This document shows, piece by piece, positions 18,883 through 27,697 of a stretch of DNA of 64,000 bases. The notes under the pieces are model-generated. The model was not told the DNA's origin. It saw nothing but the letters and a program-made list of their open reading frames with translations, and searched no databases. The stretch is from Bacteroidota bacterium (GTDB lineage: Bacteria; Bacteroidota; Bacteroidia; Bacteroidales; SZUA-534). Position 1 is the first letter of the stretch. Each line of letters begins with the position of its first letter. Both the position numbers and the translations under genes were made by a program. The stretch spans positions 1-64,000 of the forward strand of contig QKGS01000057.1 of NCBI GenBank assembly GCA_003250355.1, given 5' to 3'.

Positions 18883-18890
18883 CAAATATA
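18883..18890 (-). promoter_or_regulatory. -7 element TATATTTG for the tRNA gene
   Basis: A perfect TAnnTTTG on the minus strand lies 18 nt before the tRNA 5' end, leaving a short leader for RNase P processing. A clear -33 TTTG is not seen. Confidence 0.55.
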
Positions 18891-18995
18891 GAAAAAGTTT
18901 TTTTCTAAAAAAACATATTTAGAAAATATTTTTCCAAAGAAAAACAATACATCATTTTTATCTGTTTTTCATTTTTTTAAGTTAATTCTCATTAC

Positions 18996-19003
18996 TATAT
19001 TTG
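18996..19003 (+). promoter_or_regulatory. -7 element TATATTTG for the SiaC-like gene
   Basis: It is a perfect match to TAnnTTTG, 39 nt before the ATG at 19043. Confidence 0.55.
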
Positions 19004-19042
19004 TTTACTATAATGTAATGTTATTCACTAAAATATTGAATA

Positions 19043-19417
19043 ATGAAAGATTTATATATTGAAGGCTCAAGAGTAAAACCTGACTTACACTTTTCTGTTA
19101 GTACCGGGGTATTTAATATTTCGGGACAGTCGCTACCTGAAAATGCCATGGAAGTTTTTGGTCCCGTACTCGACTGGATGGATGAATATTCAAAATCGCC
19201 TTGTCCAAAAACACTGCTTACTTTCAAAATGAAATATTACAACACTGCATCTTCTAAATATTTCTTCACCCTAATAAAAAAGCTTAATTCAATATTTAAA
19301 AATGGAGCCGATGTTGAAGTAGAGTGGTATTATCAAAACGATGATGAAGACATGCTTGATGCCGGAGAATATTTTCAGGGATTAGTTGATATTCCTTTTA
19401 ACTTCATTAGCTATTAA
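19043..19417 (+). CDS. DUF1987 / SiaC-family regulatory phosphoprotein
   Basis: This 124-residue protein matches the DUF1987 (SiaC) pattern: an N-terminal beta segment with GVFNISGQSLPENA, a helix with WMDEYSKSPCPKT, the strand LTFKMKYYNTASSKYF and the acidic end DMLDAGEYFQGLVDIPF. In Pseudomonas, SiaC is phosphorylated by SiaB and dephosphorylated by the PP2C enzyme SiaA, and it controls a diguanylate cyclase. Neither SiaB nor SiaA is adjacent here, so its partner in this genome is unknown. The Ser/Thr run NTASS is a plausible phosphosite. It has its own promoter and faces the MerR gene, whose stop is 8 nt away. Confidence 0.88.
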   Translation: MKDLYIEGSRVKPDLHFSVSTGVFNISGQSLPENAMEVFGPVLDWMDEYSKSPCPKTLLTFKMKYYNTASSKYFFTLIKKLNSIFKNGADVEVEWYYQNDDEDMLDAGEYFQGLVDIPFNFISY

Positions 19418-19425
19418 TCAGCCTA

Positions 19426-19761
19426 TTACAAAGAATCTTTGATTTCTAAAAGCATTGCCTTTATCTCTTCTAACGATTTTACAACTTCAAAATTATTTAT
19501 AGTATCCTCCTTGTTTTCTTTCATCTTTTTCTTAGCGCCATCGAGGGTAAGCCCCTTCTCCTTTACTAAATGATATATAATATAAAAGTTCTCAACATCT
19601 TGTTTTGTAAACAGTCTGTTACCCTTCTTATTTCGATGCGGATCAATAATATCAAACTCTTTTTCCCAATACCTTATAAGTGATGTATTTACATCGAACA
19701 TTTCGGCAACCTCACCTATGGTATAATATAGTTTCTCTATTTTTCTTTCCTTGTATGGCAT
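19426..19761 (-). CDS. MerR family transcriptional regulator
   Basis: This 111-residue protein has an N-terminal winged-helix MerR domain (YYTIGEVAEMFDVNTSLIRYWEKEF, about residues 12-36; then NRLFTKQDVENFYIIYHLVKEKGLTLDGAKKKM). A short C-terminal helix follows, probably for dimerisation. There is no effector domain or metal-binding cysteine, as in the small HTH regulators common in Bacteroidota. It is the last gene of a three-gene minus-strand operon with the M23 peptidase and CapA genes; the gap to the CapA stop is 11 nt. Its targets are unknown. Confidence 0.93.
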   Translation of the reverse strand: MPYKERKIEKLYYTIGEVAEMFDVNTSLIRYWEKEFDIIDPHRNKKGNRLFTKQDVENFYIIYHLVKEKGLTLDGAKKKMKENKEDTINNFEVVKSLEEIKAMLLEIKDSL

Positions 19762-19772
19762 ATCTTTTTTTT

Positions 19773-20843
19773 TTATTCCTTTATGCTAATATCTCCATAT
19801 TCACTAATTTCAAGCTTACATTCCGGGATATCAATTTCTGTTAATGTTTTTATAATCTTAGCTGCCTTAAGCGTTGAGTCTTTATATGTGCCTCCCGAAC
19901 CAAGCTGATGAGCAGAATATATATTTCCCGATATAAATTCCCCTTTATACGAAATCTCAATCCTTACAATTGGAGCTATTCCATTAGGTCCTTTCAAATT
20001 GAAACGACCATATGTACAAAAATTCCCCAAACTATACGCTATAAACCTTCCTTTATACAAATCAATAGCCCTACTAACGTGTGGTCCATGTCCAAAAACA
20101 ACATCAGCACCGGCATCAATCATCTTGCGTGCAAACTCATAAACATTGCCCCTATTCTCGCCATAAAACTCTTCAGCTTCTCGGGTAATATGCTGATGCT
20201 TACTTCCCTCGGCACCTCCATGAAACGTAACTATTACAATATCTGAAATAAGACTAAGACTATCAACCAGTTTTTCAGCATTTTTAATGTCGTGAATACT
20301 CACAGTACCAATATTGGGCGAAAAAGCAGCTACTCCATACCTAACTCCTCCTTTTATAAAGGTAGTAACCGGATACTTTATCCAACCTGCATGATATATA
20401 TTTAAAGAGTCAAGCAAATCGGCTGTAGTTTGCCTGCCCAAATCACCAAAATCGCCCGAGTGATTATTTGCAATTGTCAAAACATCAAAACCATTATTTT
20501 TCAAACAGTATCCATATTCCACCGGCATCCTGAAAGCATAACACACAGTACTGTCTTTGCAACGTTTAACAAGTGGTGCAGTATCAGAAAAACAACCTTC
20601 AAGATTCCCAACAGTTATATCAGCATCAGTTAACCATTCAGTAACATCACTAAACAGAGCATTGCAATCGGTTGGCAGATAACTTAATGAAGGAAAATTT
20701 GTTCCGGGCATTATGTCGCCAACTCCAATTATTGAAATGCTATTTAACTTGTCATCACTAACTCCAATAGTATCTTTTTGAGCAAAAACTACATATGAAA
20801 TAATTGCAAACAATACTGCAATAGCTAATTTAAGGTAATTCAC
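19773..20843 (-). CDS. CapA-family metallophosphatase, secreted
   Basis: This 356-residue protein has a Sec signal (LKLAIAVLFAIISYVVFAQ) and the CapA/PGA-synthesis phosphoesterase motifs GDIMPGTN, ADITVGNLEGCFS, TIANNHSGDFG, TFHGGAEG and GHGPHVSRAIDLY. These place metal-binding Asp, Asn and His residues of the calcineurin-like fold. CapA proteins are tied to poly-gamma-glutamate capsule, but in Bacteroidota many lone copies occur without capB/capC. Here it lies 13 nt behind an M23 endopeptidase gene, so a role in envelope polymer remodelling is a reasonable inference. Confidence 0.92.
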   Translation of the reverse strand: MNYLKLAIAVLFAIISYVVFAQKDTIGVSDDKLNSISIIGVGDIMPGTNFPSLSYLPTDCNALFSDVTEWLTDADITVGNLEGCFSDTAPLVKRCKDSTVCYAFRMPVEYGYCLKNNGFDVLTIANNHSGDFGDLGRQTTADLLDSLNIYHAGWIKYPVTTFIKGGVRYGVAAFSPNIGTVSIHDIKNAEKLVDSLSLISDIVIVTFHGGAEGSKHQHITREAEEFYGENRGNVYEFARKMIDAGADVVFGHGPHVSRAIDLYKGRFIAYSLGNFCTYGRFNLKGPNGIAPIVRIEISYKGEFISGNIYSAHQLGSGGTYKDSTLKAAKIIKTLTEIDIPECKLEISEYGDISIKE

Positions 20844-20856
20844 GTTGGGTATAAAA

Positions 20857-21828
20857 TTAATCGAAACTCATGTTCATACGCTTTGAAACCTCTATCATCT
20901 CTTCGTATTGCTCAGGAGTCATATCATTATAGTAATAATTTACAGGATTCTCCGGATGGTTATTTTTACGGACTTCATAATGTAGATGCGGAGCCGTTGA
21001 CCTGCCTGTATTTCCTACAGTTCCTATTAATTCTCCCCGCTTCACATTCTTACCTGCCTTAACATTTACATCATTTAAGTGGGCATAAAGTGTTTTATAT
21101 CCAAAACCATGATCTATAATTATACGCTTACCAAAACCACCTGTTGTATATCCAGCCATTATCACTTTCCCATCGCCGGTTGCATATACCGGTGTTCCCA
21201 CAGGTGCAGTAAGATCAATCCCCTCGTGCATTTTTCTAGTTCTGTATATTGGATGGATTCTATAACCGTATCCCGATGCAAAACGGGTAAGATTCTTATC
21301 GGAAACCGGACTAATAGCCGGCAATGAAGATAAAAACTCCTCCTTCTCTTTGGCTAATGCTATTACTTCTTCATACGATTGAAACTGTGTATGCATTTTA
21401 TTTGCCAGCATATCAAGCTTTTTCGACGTTTCAACAACAATCTCCGAATTTGAATACTTTTCAAGTTCTTTATACCTGTTTACTCCACCAAAGCCACCTT
21501 CCCTTTCTTCTTCTGAAACAGGCTCAACTCCAAATATTAACCTGTAAATATCGTCATCGCGCTCCTCAATCTGACCCATAACATTTTCCATACGCTCAAG
21601 CTTCTCATTAAGCATATGGTACTGATCGGCAAGTTTCTTATTTTCCCGCTTTTGAGCTCGCTCACCAGGTGTATCAAAAAACAATGAGAATACTAAAAGA
21701 ATTATTACTGCAATAACCGTTATTGCACCAAATTGCTTGACTATTTTGAGAGTTATTTCTTTACGTGAGGGTATTACCTTTTCGTAAGAAAGTCTCGATG
21801 CATCGAATTTATATCGTGATTTCGACAT
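20857..21828 (-). CDS. M23 family peptidoglycan endopeptidase, membrane anchored
   Basis: This 323-residue protein has a cytoplasmic N-tail, one membrane span (about residues 30-50, FGAITVIAVIILLVFSLFF), a coiled-coil stretch (about 58-95) and a C-terminal LytM/M23 domain. The zinc ligands appear in MHEGIDLTAPVGTPV (His and Asp) and HLHYEV (His). The domain is intact, so it may be active, cleaving stem-peptide cross-links, or may activate amidases. It heads the M23-CapA-MerR operon. Divergent alaS starts 109 nt away. Confidence 0.95.
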   Translation of the reverse strand: MSKSRYKFDASRLSYEKVIPSRKEITLKIVKQFGAITVIAVIILLVFSLFFDTPGERAQKRENKKLADQYHMLNEKLERMENVMGQIEERDDDIYRLIFGVEPVSEEEREGGFGGVNRYKELEKYSNSEIVVETSKKLDMLANKMHTQFQSYEEVIALAKEKEEFLSSLPAISPVSDKNLTRFASGYGYRIHPIYRTRKMHEGIDLTAPVGTPVYATGDGKVIMAGYTTGGFGKRIIIDHGFGYKTLYAHLNDVNVKAGKNVKRGELIGTVGNTGRSTAPHLHYEVRKNNHPENPVNYYYNDMTPEQYEEMIEVSKRMNMSFD

Positions 21829-21858
21829 GTTTTTTTCATCTTTTCAACGTAATATCTA

Positions 21859-21866
21859 CAAAAATA
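21859..21866 (-). promoter_or_regulatory. -7 element TATTTTTG for the M23-CapA-MerR operon
   Basis: It is a perfect TAnnTTTG on the minus strand, 31 nt before the M23 start codon. Confidence 0.5.
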
Positions 21867-21936
21867 GCGGAAATAAATTAATTTTACAACCGCTTAAAAT
21901 TAAGCAGCTTAACAAATGATTGATAATCATAATATT

Positions 21937-24555
21937 ATGGATTCCAGAGAGATAAGACAAACTTTTAAAGACTTTTTTGCATCAAAAGAACACGAAATTG
22001 TTGCAAGTGCTCCAATGGTTGTTAAAAACGACCCTACACTTATGTTTACAAACGCTGGAATGAACCAGTTCAAAGATATTTTTTTAGGTACCTCGCCTAT
22101 TAAATATCCTAGAATTGCAAATTCACAAAAATGTCTGCGAGTATCGGGAAAACACAACGACCTTGAAGAAGTTGGTCACGATACCTACCATCATACAATG
22201 TTTGAAATGCTTGGAAACTGGTCGTTTGGCAACTATTTTAAAAAAGAAGCTATTGACTGGGCTTGGGAACTTTTGGTTGATAAATTCGGACTAAATCCTT
22301 CCAACCTTTATGCAACTATTTACCAAGGCGATACTGAAGATGGTGTCGATTTAGACGAAGAGGCTAAAAAATTTTGGAAAAAGTATTTACCTGAAGAGAG
22401 GATAATACTTGGAAATAAAAAAGATAATTTCTGGGAAATGGGAAATGTTGGTCCATGTGGACCATGTAGCGAAATTCACATTGATTTAAGAAGTGATGAT
22501 GAAAAAAAAGCAATACCCGGCGTTAAACTGGTTAATAACGATCACCCTCAGGTAATTGAAATATGGAATCTTGTATTTATACAATACAATAGACGAGCAG
22601 ATGGTAAATTAGAAACTCTTCCACACAAACACGTTGATACAGGAATGGGTTTTGAACGGTTATGTATGGCTCTTCAGGGAAAAACCTCAAACTATGATAC
22701 CGATGTTTTTCAGCCTATAATTAAAGCAATTGGCAAACTTTCAGGCATTAATTACGGTCAAAGCAACGAAACTGATATTGCAATGCGTGTAATTGCCGAC
22801 CACTTACGCACTGTTTGTTTTAGTATTACTGATGGTCAGTTACCTTCAAATAATAAAGCAGGCTATGTAATTCGACGCATACTGCGCCGTGCAGTCCGAT
22901 ATGCATATACTTTCCTGAACCAGTCGGAACCATTTATGCACAAACTGGTTGATTCGCTTATTACAACTATGGGCGATGCTTATCCGGAACTTGAAAGTCA
23001 GAAAGAAATAATTCAAAAAGTTATACTTGAAGAAGAGAATTCATTCCTTAGAACATTAGCTACTGGAATGAGAATGCTTGACCAAATAACTGAAAAAACT
23101 CTATCGGAAAACTACAAAGTTGTAAGCGGTAAAGTAGCATTTGAATTATATGACACATACGGTTTCCCGCTTGACTTAACCGAGTTAATTCTGAAAGAGA
23201 AGAATTTGGTAATTAACCGTCGTGAGTTCGATGAAGAAATGGAACAACAGAAAAACCGTTCGCGTTCCGCTACAACTCTCGAAACCGACGACTGGGTTAC
23301 TATATTGGACAATGACACTCAGGAATTTATTGGCTACGACTATACCGAAGCTGATATAAAAATTACCAAATACCGTAAAATAAAGACCAAAGGCAAAGAA
23401 CTGTACCAACTTGTATTCAATTACACCCCTTTTTATGCCGAAGGTGGAGGTCAGGTTGGTGATACCGGCTTTATTGAGGCAAATGGTAAAAAACTATCAA
23501 TAATTGATGTTAAGAAAGAACACAACCAAGCTGTTCACTTTGTAAAAGAATTGCCCGAAAATATTGAATCCGATTTTAAAGCAGTTGTAAGCAATAATAA
23601 ACGAAGTGCCACAGAAAGCAACCACACAGCTACTCACCTTCTGCACGCCGCCTTGCGCGAAGTGTTAGGAAACCATGTGGAACAAAAAGGCTCGTTGGTT
23701 ACGCCAGAATATCTTCGTTTCGATTTTGCTCATTTCCAAAAACTTACCGACGAAGAAATAGCAAAAACCGAAGCATTAGTTAATCAAAAAATACGCGAAA
23801 ATATTTCACTCGACGAAAAACGTGAAATACCTATGGCTAAAGCCGAAAAACTTGGGGCAATGGCTCTATTCGGCGAAAAATATGGCGATGTTGTTCGTGT
23901 AATAAAATTCGGCGACTCTGTTGAGCTTTGCGGTGGTACGCACGTAAAAGCAACCGGACAAATTGGATTATTTAAAATAAAATCGGAAGGCTCAATTGCT
24001 GCCGGCATACGAAGAATTGAAGCTATTACATCTGACGAAGCTGAAAAATATGTTAACGCTCAAATACAAACATTAAATGAAGTTATTGCTCTAATGAAAA
24101 GCAATAAAAACATTGTTGCAGATGTTGAAAAACTTATAGCTGAAAATCAGTCTTTGACAAAGAAAATTGAAGAACTTAGCCGCGGAGCACTTAAAGATGT
24201 AAAAAACAACTTGAAAAAATCGGTTAAAGAAATTAATGGTGTTAATGTAATTATTGAAACTGTTGATATTGATAATGCTGCAGGAATTAAGGATTTAGCA
24301 TTCCAATTAAAAGGTGAAATTAACAATCTTTTTATGGTGTTAGGAACAATAATTGAAGATAAAGCAAACTTAACAGTAATGATTTCTGATAATTTAACAA
24401 AAGAAAAAGGTTTGAATGCCGGAAATATAATTCGGGAAATAGCTAAAGAAATAAATGGTGGTGGCGGTGGTCAACCTTTTTATGCTACCGCAGGTGGCAA
24501 AAACCCTGACGGTATTGCTGCTGCTCTCGACAAAGCTTTTTCATTTATAAAATAA
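21937..24555 (+). CDS. alaS: Alanine--tRNA ligase
   Basis: This 872-residue enzyme charges tRNA-Ala. I start at ATG 21937 ([22 protein letters not shown]), the normal family start; an in-frame ATG at 21916 would add 7 residues. The N-terminal catalytic domain has [18 protein letters not shown] and RNSQKC-like motif 1 context, and [12 protein letters not shown]. The editing domain carries [11 protein letters not shown] and the zinc cysteine motif ELCGGTHV. The C-terminal oligomerisation domain ends with [19 protein letters not shown]. All domains are intact. It is followed by a strong 14-bp hairpin. Confidence 0.98.
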   Translation: MDSREIRQTFKDFFASKEHEIVASAPMVVKNDPTLMFTNAGMNQFKDIFLGTSPIKYPRIANSQKCLRVSGKHNDLEEVGHDTYHHTMFEMLGNWSFGNYFKKEAIDWAWELLVDKFGLNPSNLYATIYQGDTEDGVDLDEEAKKFWKKYLPEERIILGNKKDNFWEMGNVGPCGPCSEIHIDLRSDDEKKAIPGVKLVNNDHPQVIEIWNLVFIQYNRRADGKLETLPHKHVDTGMGFERLCMALQGKTSNYDTDVFQPIIKAIGKLSGINYGQSNETDIAMRVIADHLRTVCFSITDGQLPSNNKAGYVIRRILRRAVRYAYTFLNQSEPFMHKLVDSLITTMGDAYPELESQKEIIQKVILEEENSFLRTLATGMRMLDQITEKTLSENYKVVSGKVAFELYDTYGFPLDLTELILKEKNLVINRREFDEEMEQQKNRSRSATTLETDDWVTILDNDTQEFIGYDYTEADIKITKYRKIKTKGKELYQLVFNYTPFYAEGGGQVGDTGFIEANGKKLSIIDVKKEHNQAVHFVKELPENIESDFKAVVSNNKRSATESNHTATHLLHAALREVLGNHVEQKGSLVTPEYLRFDFAHFQKLTDEEIAKTEALVNQKIRENISLDEKREIPMAKAEKLGAMALFGEKYGDVVRVIKFGDSVELCGGTHVKATGQIGLFKIKSEGSIAAGIRRIEAITSDEAEKYVNAQIQTLNEVIALMKSNKNIVADVEKLIAENQSLTKKIEELSRGALKDVKNNLKKSVKEINGVNVIIETVDIDNAAGIKDLAFQLKGEINNLFMVLGTIIEDKANLTVMISDNLTKEKGLNAGNIIREIAKEINGGGGGQPFYATAGGKNPDGIAAALDKAFSFIK

Positions 24556-24563
24556 AAAAAGAA

Positions 24564-24598
24564 AGTACTCAGTTCAGTATTTTTCTGAACTGAGTACT
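24564..24598. terminator. Perfect 14-bp hairpin behind alaS
   Basis: AGTACTCAGTTCAG (24564-24577) is perfectly complementary to CTGAACTGAGTACT (24585-24598) with the 7-nt loop TATTTTT. On the plus strand it is not followed by T residues, but on the minus strand a T-rich run follows. It may terminate alaS or protect its 3' end. Confidence 0.65.
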
Positions 24599-24656
24599 CA
24601 AAACAACCAAAACACCAGTTAACCCTGCGCAAAACTCCCGAAAGAAGAATTAATTA

Positions 24657-25196
24657 ATGACCGAAGAGCAATTTGAAATAATATTCAAAAAGAGTTTTAG
24701 CTCACTTACCAACACCGCATATAGCATAGTAAAAGATAAAGATACTGCGCGTGATGTTGCTCAGCAGACATTTATTAAATTGTGGAAAATAAAAGACAAA
24801 ATCAATATTGACGATAATATTAACGCTTACCTTAAACGCGCAGTAATAAACACCGCCATAAACGAACTTGAAAAGTCGAAAAGAATTATTGTCGATGATG
24901 AACTTACTGTATTTAATGCTACTGAAAGTATTGAATCTGAAAAAAAAGAAATTGACACCGATGCTTTAATTAAAATAACACAAAAAGCAATTGCCGAACT
25001 CCCCGAAAAATGTGCTTTAGTCTTTAATCTGAGCCGTTACGAAGGTATGACTAATAAAGAAATTGCCGATTATCTTGAAATAAGCATTAAAGCTGTAGAA
25101 AAACATATAACTAAGGCTATCAAAGAGTTAAAGATTAAACTCCAGCCATATAAACATTTATTACCAATTTTAATATTAATAATGGTAGGGTTTTAG
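24657..25196 (+). CDS. ECF RNA polymerase sigma factor (Bacteroidota FecI-like)
   Basis: This 179-residue protein has sigma region 2 (NTAYSIVKDKDTARDVAQQTFIKLWKIK, about residues 19-46) and region 4 with a helix-turn-helix (LPEKCALVFNLSRYEGMTNKEIADYLEISIKAVEKHI). The C-terminal tail is hydrophobic (LLPILILIMVGF). It matches the Bacteroidota sigma-70 family that works with FecR anti-sigma proteins and STN-type TonB receptors. The FecR gene follows 36 nt later. The likely matching receptor (31180-33726) lies 5 kb away on the opposite strand. Confidence 0.94.
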   Translation: MTEEQFEIIFKKSFSSLTNTAYSIVKDKDTARDVAQQTFIKLWKIKDKINIDDNINAYLKRAVINTAINELEKSKRIIVDDELTVFNATESIESEKKEIDTDALIKITQKAIAELPEKCALVFNLSRYEGMTNKEIADYLEISIKAVEKHITKAIKELKIKLQPYKHLLPILILIMVGF

Positions 25197-25232
25197 TATT
25201 ATAGAATGTTTAGAAAATGAAAATAGGGTAAT

Positions 25233-26192
25233 ATGAACAGCAAACTATATCATATAATAACTAATAAAGCACAAGGAATGGTTCTTTCGCAAGAAGATGA
25301 AACCATTTTGAATGTTTTCCTTAACAACAAGGAAAACCAAGAGCTTTACAACGATATAGTAAGCATATGGAAAGCATCTTCAACAAATGAGCCTCTATTA
25401 TCTTTCGATATTGATTATGAATGGAACACTTTTAGAAAAATAGTTCAGAAAAATGCCAAACATAAGATTCGCAAATTATATATTGTTTCTACTGCCATAG
25501 CGGCAAGCATTGCTATCCTCATTTCACTATTTATTGGCATCAATCATATTGACTCTAATATAATATATACTTCAAATAACGACGTAACTAAAATTACTTT
25601 AGCCGACAATTCTATAATTACTCTTAATAAAAATTCTGTTCTTACTGTTAACAAAAACTTTAATAAAAAGAACAGAAGTATGCAATTATATGGCGAAGCA
25701 TTTTTTAAAGTACAACCAAACTCTCAATTACCTTTTACGGTGCATATTGACAATAAGTTAAAAATTGAAGTAACAGGCACTTCATTTAATGTAAGGAGTT
25801 ACAATTTTGAAACTATTGCCGATGTTCATGTTATATCGGGAACCGTAAGCGTTTTTAACAATAAAAATGAAAGCATAAGGTTAGTAAAAGGAAATAAAGC
25901 TATTTTTAATAAAAATACAGGTACGTTAAAAAAATATGAGTCAAAAAACGACAACATAACTGCATGGCAATCAGGAGAATTTAATTTTGACAGCACATCA
26001 CTATCGGAGCTAAAAGAGAGTATAGAACGTTATTTCAACAAAGAATTGATTTTCCCTTCAGAGTACAACAAATTAAGTTATAGCGGACACTTTTCAAATC
26101 CATCGGCTGACGACTTTGCTCAAACTATTGCTATTTCATTTGGTTGGAATTACTCTGTTAGCGAAAAGCAAATAATCTTTTCCGAAAAATAA
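25233..26192 (+). CDS. FecR-like anti-sigma factor
   Basis: This 319-residue inner-membrane protein has an N-terminal cytoplasmic part for sigma binding, one membrane span (about residues 83-104, IVSTAIAASIAILISLFIGI) and a periplasmic FecR domain (VTKITLADNSIITLNKNSVLTV, then MQLYGEAFFKVQ, VHVISGTVSVFN). A C-terminal DUF4974-like part contains FNFDSTSLSELKESIERYFNKELIF. It transmits a signal from an STN-bearing TonB receptor to the sigma factor encoded just upstream. Confidence 0.94.
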   Translation: MNSKLYHIITNKAQGMVLSQEDETILNVFLNNKENQELYNDIVSIWKASSTNEPLLSFDIDYEWNTFRKIVQKNAKHKIRKLYIVSTAIAASIAILISLFIGINHIDSNIIYTSNNDVTKITLADNSIITLNKNSVLTVNKNFNKKNRSMQLYGEAFFKVQPNSQLPFTVHIDNKLKIEVTGTSFNVRSYNFETIADVHVISGTVSVFNNKNESIRLVKGNKAIFNKNTGTLKKYESKNDNITAWQSGEFNFDSTSLSELKESIERYFNKELIFPSEYNKLSYSGHFSNPSADDFAQTIAISFGWNYSVSEKQIIFSEK

Positions 26193-26217
26193 TTGGAGAA
26201 CTACACTGCTCTCCAAT
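26192..26217 (+). terminator. Stem-loop terminator behind fecR
   Basis: ATTGGAGA and TCTCCAAT form an 8-bp stem with a 10-nt loop directly behind the FecR stop, followed by a T-rich stretch. The nitroreductase gene converges from the other side. Confidence 0.55.
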
Positions 26218-26244
26218 CATAATCTATTTTTTATTCAAAAAAGT

Positions 26245-26781
26245 TTATCTCTGCTTAAAACGATTATTATGTATTTTTTCAAATTTTAAATCAGAGTCGG
26301 TACGTGGATCTTTTTCTTCGTTTTTATATCCAATAGCCAATACTGAAAGCAAATCGAAATGCTCAGGCAAATTCAAATCAGCCCTAAGATTATCTGCCGC
26401 ACTTTTACCGTCGTCAGTTCCGCGCAGGTGCATTTGAACCCAACAACAACCCAACCCAAGGCTCTCTGCTTCAAGCATTATATATGTTGATGCAACCGAC
26501 GCATCCTCAACCCACACATCGTAAATTGAAGTATCAACAGCAACAGCTATTGCCAATGGAGCCCCGGCAACCAAACGTGCGCCATGGGTTTTCGCCTTCG
26601 ATATTTTATCAAGCAACAACTTATCGTCAATAACAATAAATTCGCAGGGATATGTACTCTTTCCCGATGGTGCAAGTAACGCTGCTCTAGTTAATTTATC
26701 AATTTTATCCTGATCAACAAGAGTATCCTTAAATTTTCTAATACTCCTTCTTTTAATAAAAACTTCATTTATATCGGCCAT
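26245..26781 (-). CDS. Nitroreductase family flavoprotein
   Basis: This 178-residue FMN protein starts with the family motif FIKRRSIRKFKDTLVDQDKIDKLTRAALLAPSG (FMN contacts R and K, and the APSG loop). It has LGLGCCWVQMHLRG and LPEHFDLLSVLAIGYKNEEKDPR near the C-terminus. Such proteins reduce nitro groups, quinones or other electrophiles with NAD(P)H; the substrate is unknown. It is a short, single-domain member and has its own promoter. Confidence 0.93.
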   Translation of the reverse strand: MADINEVFIKRRSIRKFKDTLVDQDKIDKLTRAALLAPSGKSTYPCEFIVIDDKLLLDKISKAKTHGARLVAGAPLAIAVAVDTSIYDVWVEDASVASTYIMLEAESLGLGCCWVQMHLRGTDDGKSAADNLRADLNLPEHFDLLSVLAIGYKNEEKDPRTDSDLKFEKIHNNRFKQR

Positions 26782-26797
26782 ATCTTCATTTTTTCAA

Positions 26798-26805
26798 CAA
26801 ATGTA
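26798..26805 (-). promoter_or_regulatory. -7 element TACATTTG for the nitroreductase gene
   Basis: It is a perfect TAnnTTTG on the minus strand 17 nt before the start codon, which implies a very short 5' leader. Confidence 0.45.
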
Positions 26806-26876
26806 CTACTTCTGCCAAACTGATAAAAAGTTATTCACAAAATATAATAGAAGGCTTTACCTTTTTTAATTGATTC

Positions 26877-26884
26877 TATATTTG
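26877..26884 (+). promoter_or_regulatory. -7 element TATATTTG for the DUF4494 gene
   Basis: It is a perfect TAnnTTTG 61 nt before the ATG, with TTTA at 26856-26859 in the place of the -33 TTTG. Confidence 0.5.
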
Positions 26885-26945
26885 CAACACATTATAAAAA
26901 AGAGGCTATTTCCCAACATAATTTTAATACTAAAAAAATAATAAT

Positions 26946-27497
26946 ATGAATAATTGGTTTGAATGTAAAGTTAAATATCAAAAAACAGACGAAAGTGGTA
27001 AAGACAAAATGGTAAGCGAACCTTACTTAATTGACGCTATTTCATTTACCGAAGCAGAAGAGCGTATTCACAAAGAACTTGAACCATATATTACCGGTGA
27101 GTTTTTTGTTACAACTATTAAAATCGCAAACTACTCTGAGCTTATTCCTAATGAAAATGGTGACCGATGGTTTAAGTGCAAAGTAGCATTCATTACTCTA
27201 GACGAAGAAAAGGGAATAGAAAAGAAAAGTAACAGCTACCTGCTTGTTCAGGCAAATAATGTAAAAGAAGCTTATGATAATATTCACAAAGCTTTTGCCG
27301 ATTCTGTAGCCGATTTTGAAATACCTGCAATTCAGGAATCTCCAATATTAGACGTATTTACTTTTTTCAGCAGCAACGAAGATGGAGAACAACTACCAAA
27401 AAACCTAAAACCATTAAACGACGATAAAGCTGAAGATATTGAAAACGACACCCTTGAAGGAGATACTGTTTACAATGCCGACGAAGACGAAGAATAA
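26946..27497 (+). CDS. DUF4494 domain protein
   Basis: This 183-residue cytoplasmic protein is recognised as DUF4494, a family found in Bacteroidota. It holds two similar halves: NWFECKVKYQKTDESGKDKMVSEPYLIDA with FTEAEERIHKEL, and RWFKCKVAFITLDEEKGIEKKSNSYLLVQA with VKEAYDNIHKAF, which suggests internal duplication. The C-terminus is very acidic. No catalytic motif is visible and the function is not known. It is a single-gene unit between a -7 element and a stem-loop at 27511-27544. Confidence 0.88.
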   Translation: MNNWFECKVKYQKTDESGKDKMVSEPYLIDAISFTEAEERIHKELEPYITGEFFVTTIKIANYSELIPNENGDRWFKCKVAFITLDEEKGIEKKSNSYLLVQANNVKEAYDNIHKAFADSVADFEIPAIQESPILDVFTFFSSNEDGEQLPKNLKPLNDDKAEDIENDTLEGDTVYNADEDEE

Positions 27498-27510
27498 AAT
27501 GAAATAATTA

Positions 27511-27544
27511 TTTAGCCTGCTTGCTTTAATTTGCTCAGGCTAAA
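27511..27544 (+). terminator. Stem-loop behind the DUF4494 gene
   Basis: TTTAGCCTG (27511-27519) pairs perfectly with CAGGCTAAA (27536-27544). No T tract follows, so termination strength is uncertain. Confidence 0.5.
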
Positions 27545-27697
27545 TATAACTTCAATTCTATCTCTAATATACTACCATCCAATAGTTGTAAGCAAAATAA
27601 GCTTTATTCTCACGCAACCTCTAAAAAAGAAATAACGTCTTACTGTTGTCTGCTATTATTTATTTAAATTAGCACATATTAATAAAACTTTAACCAA

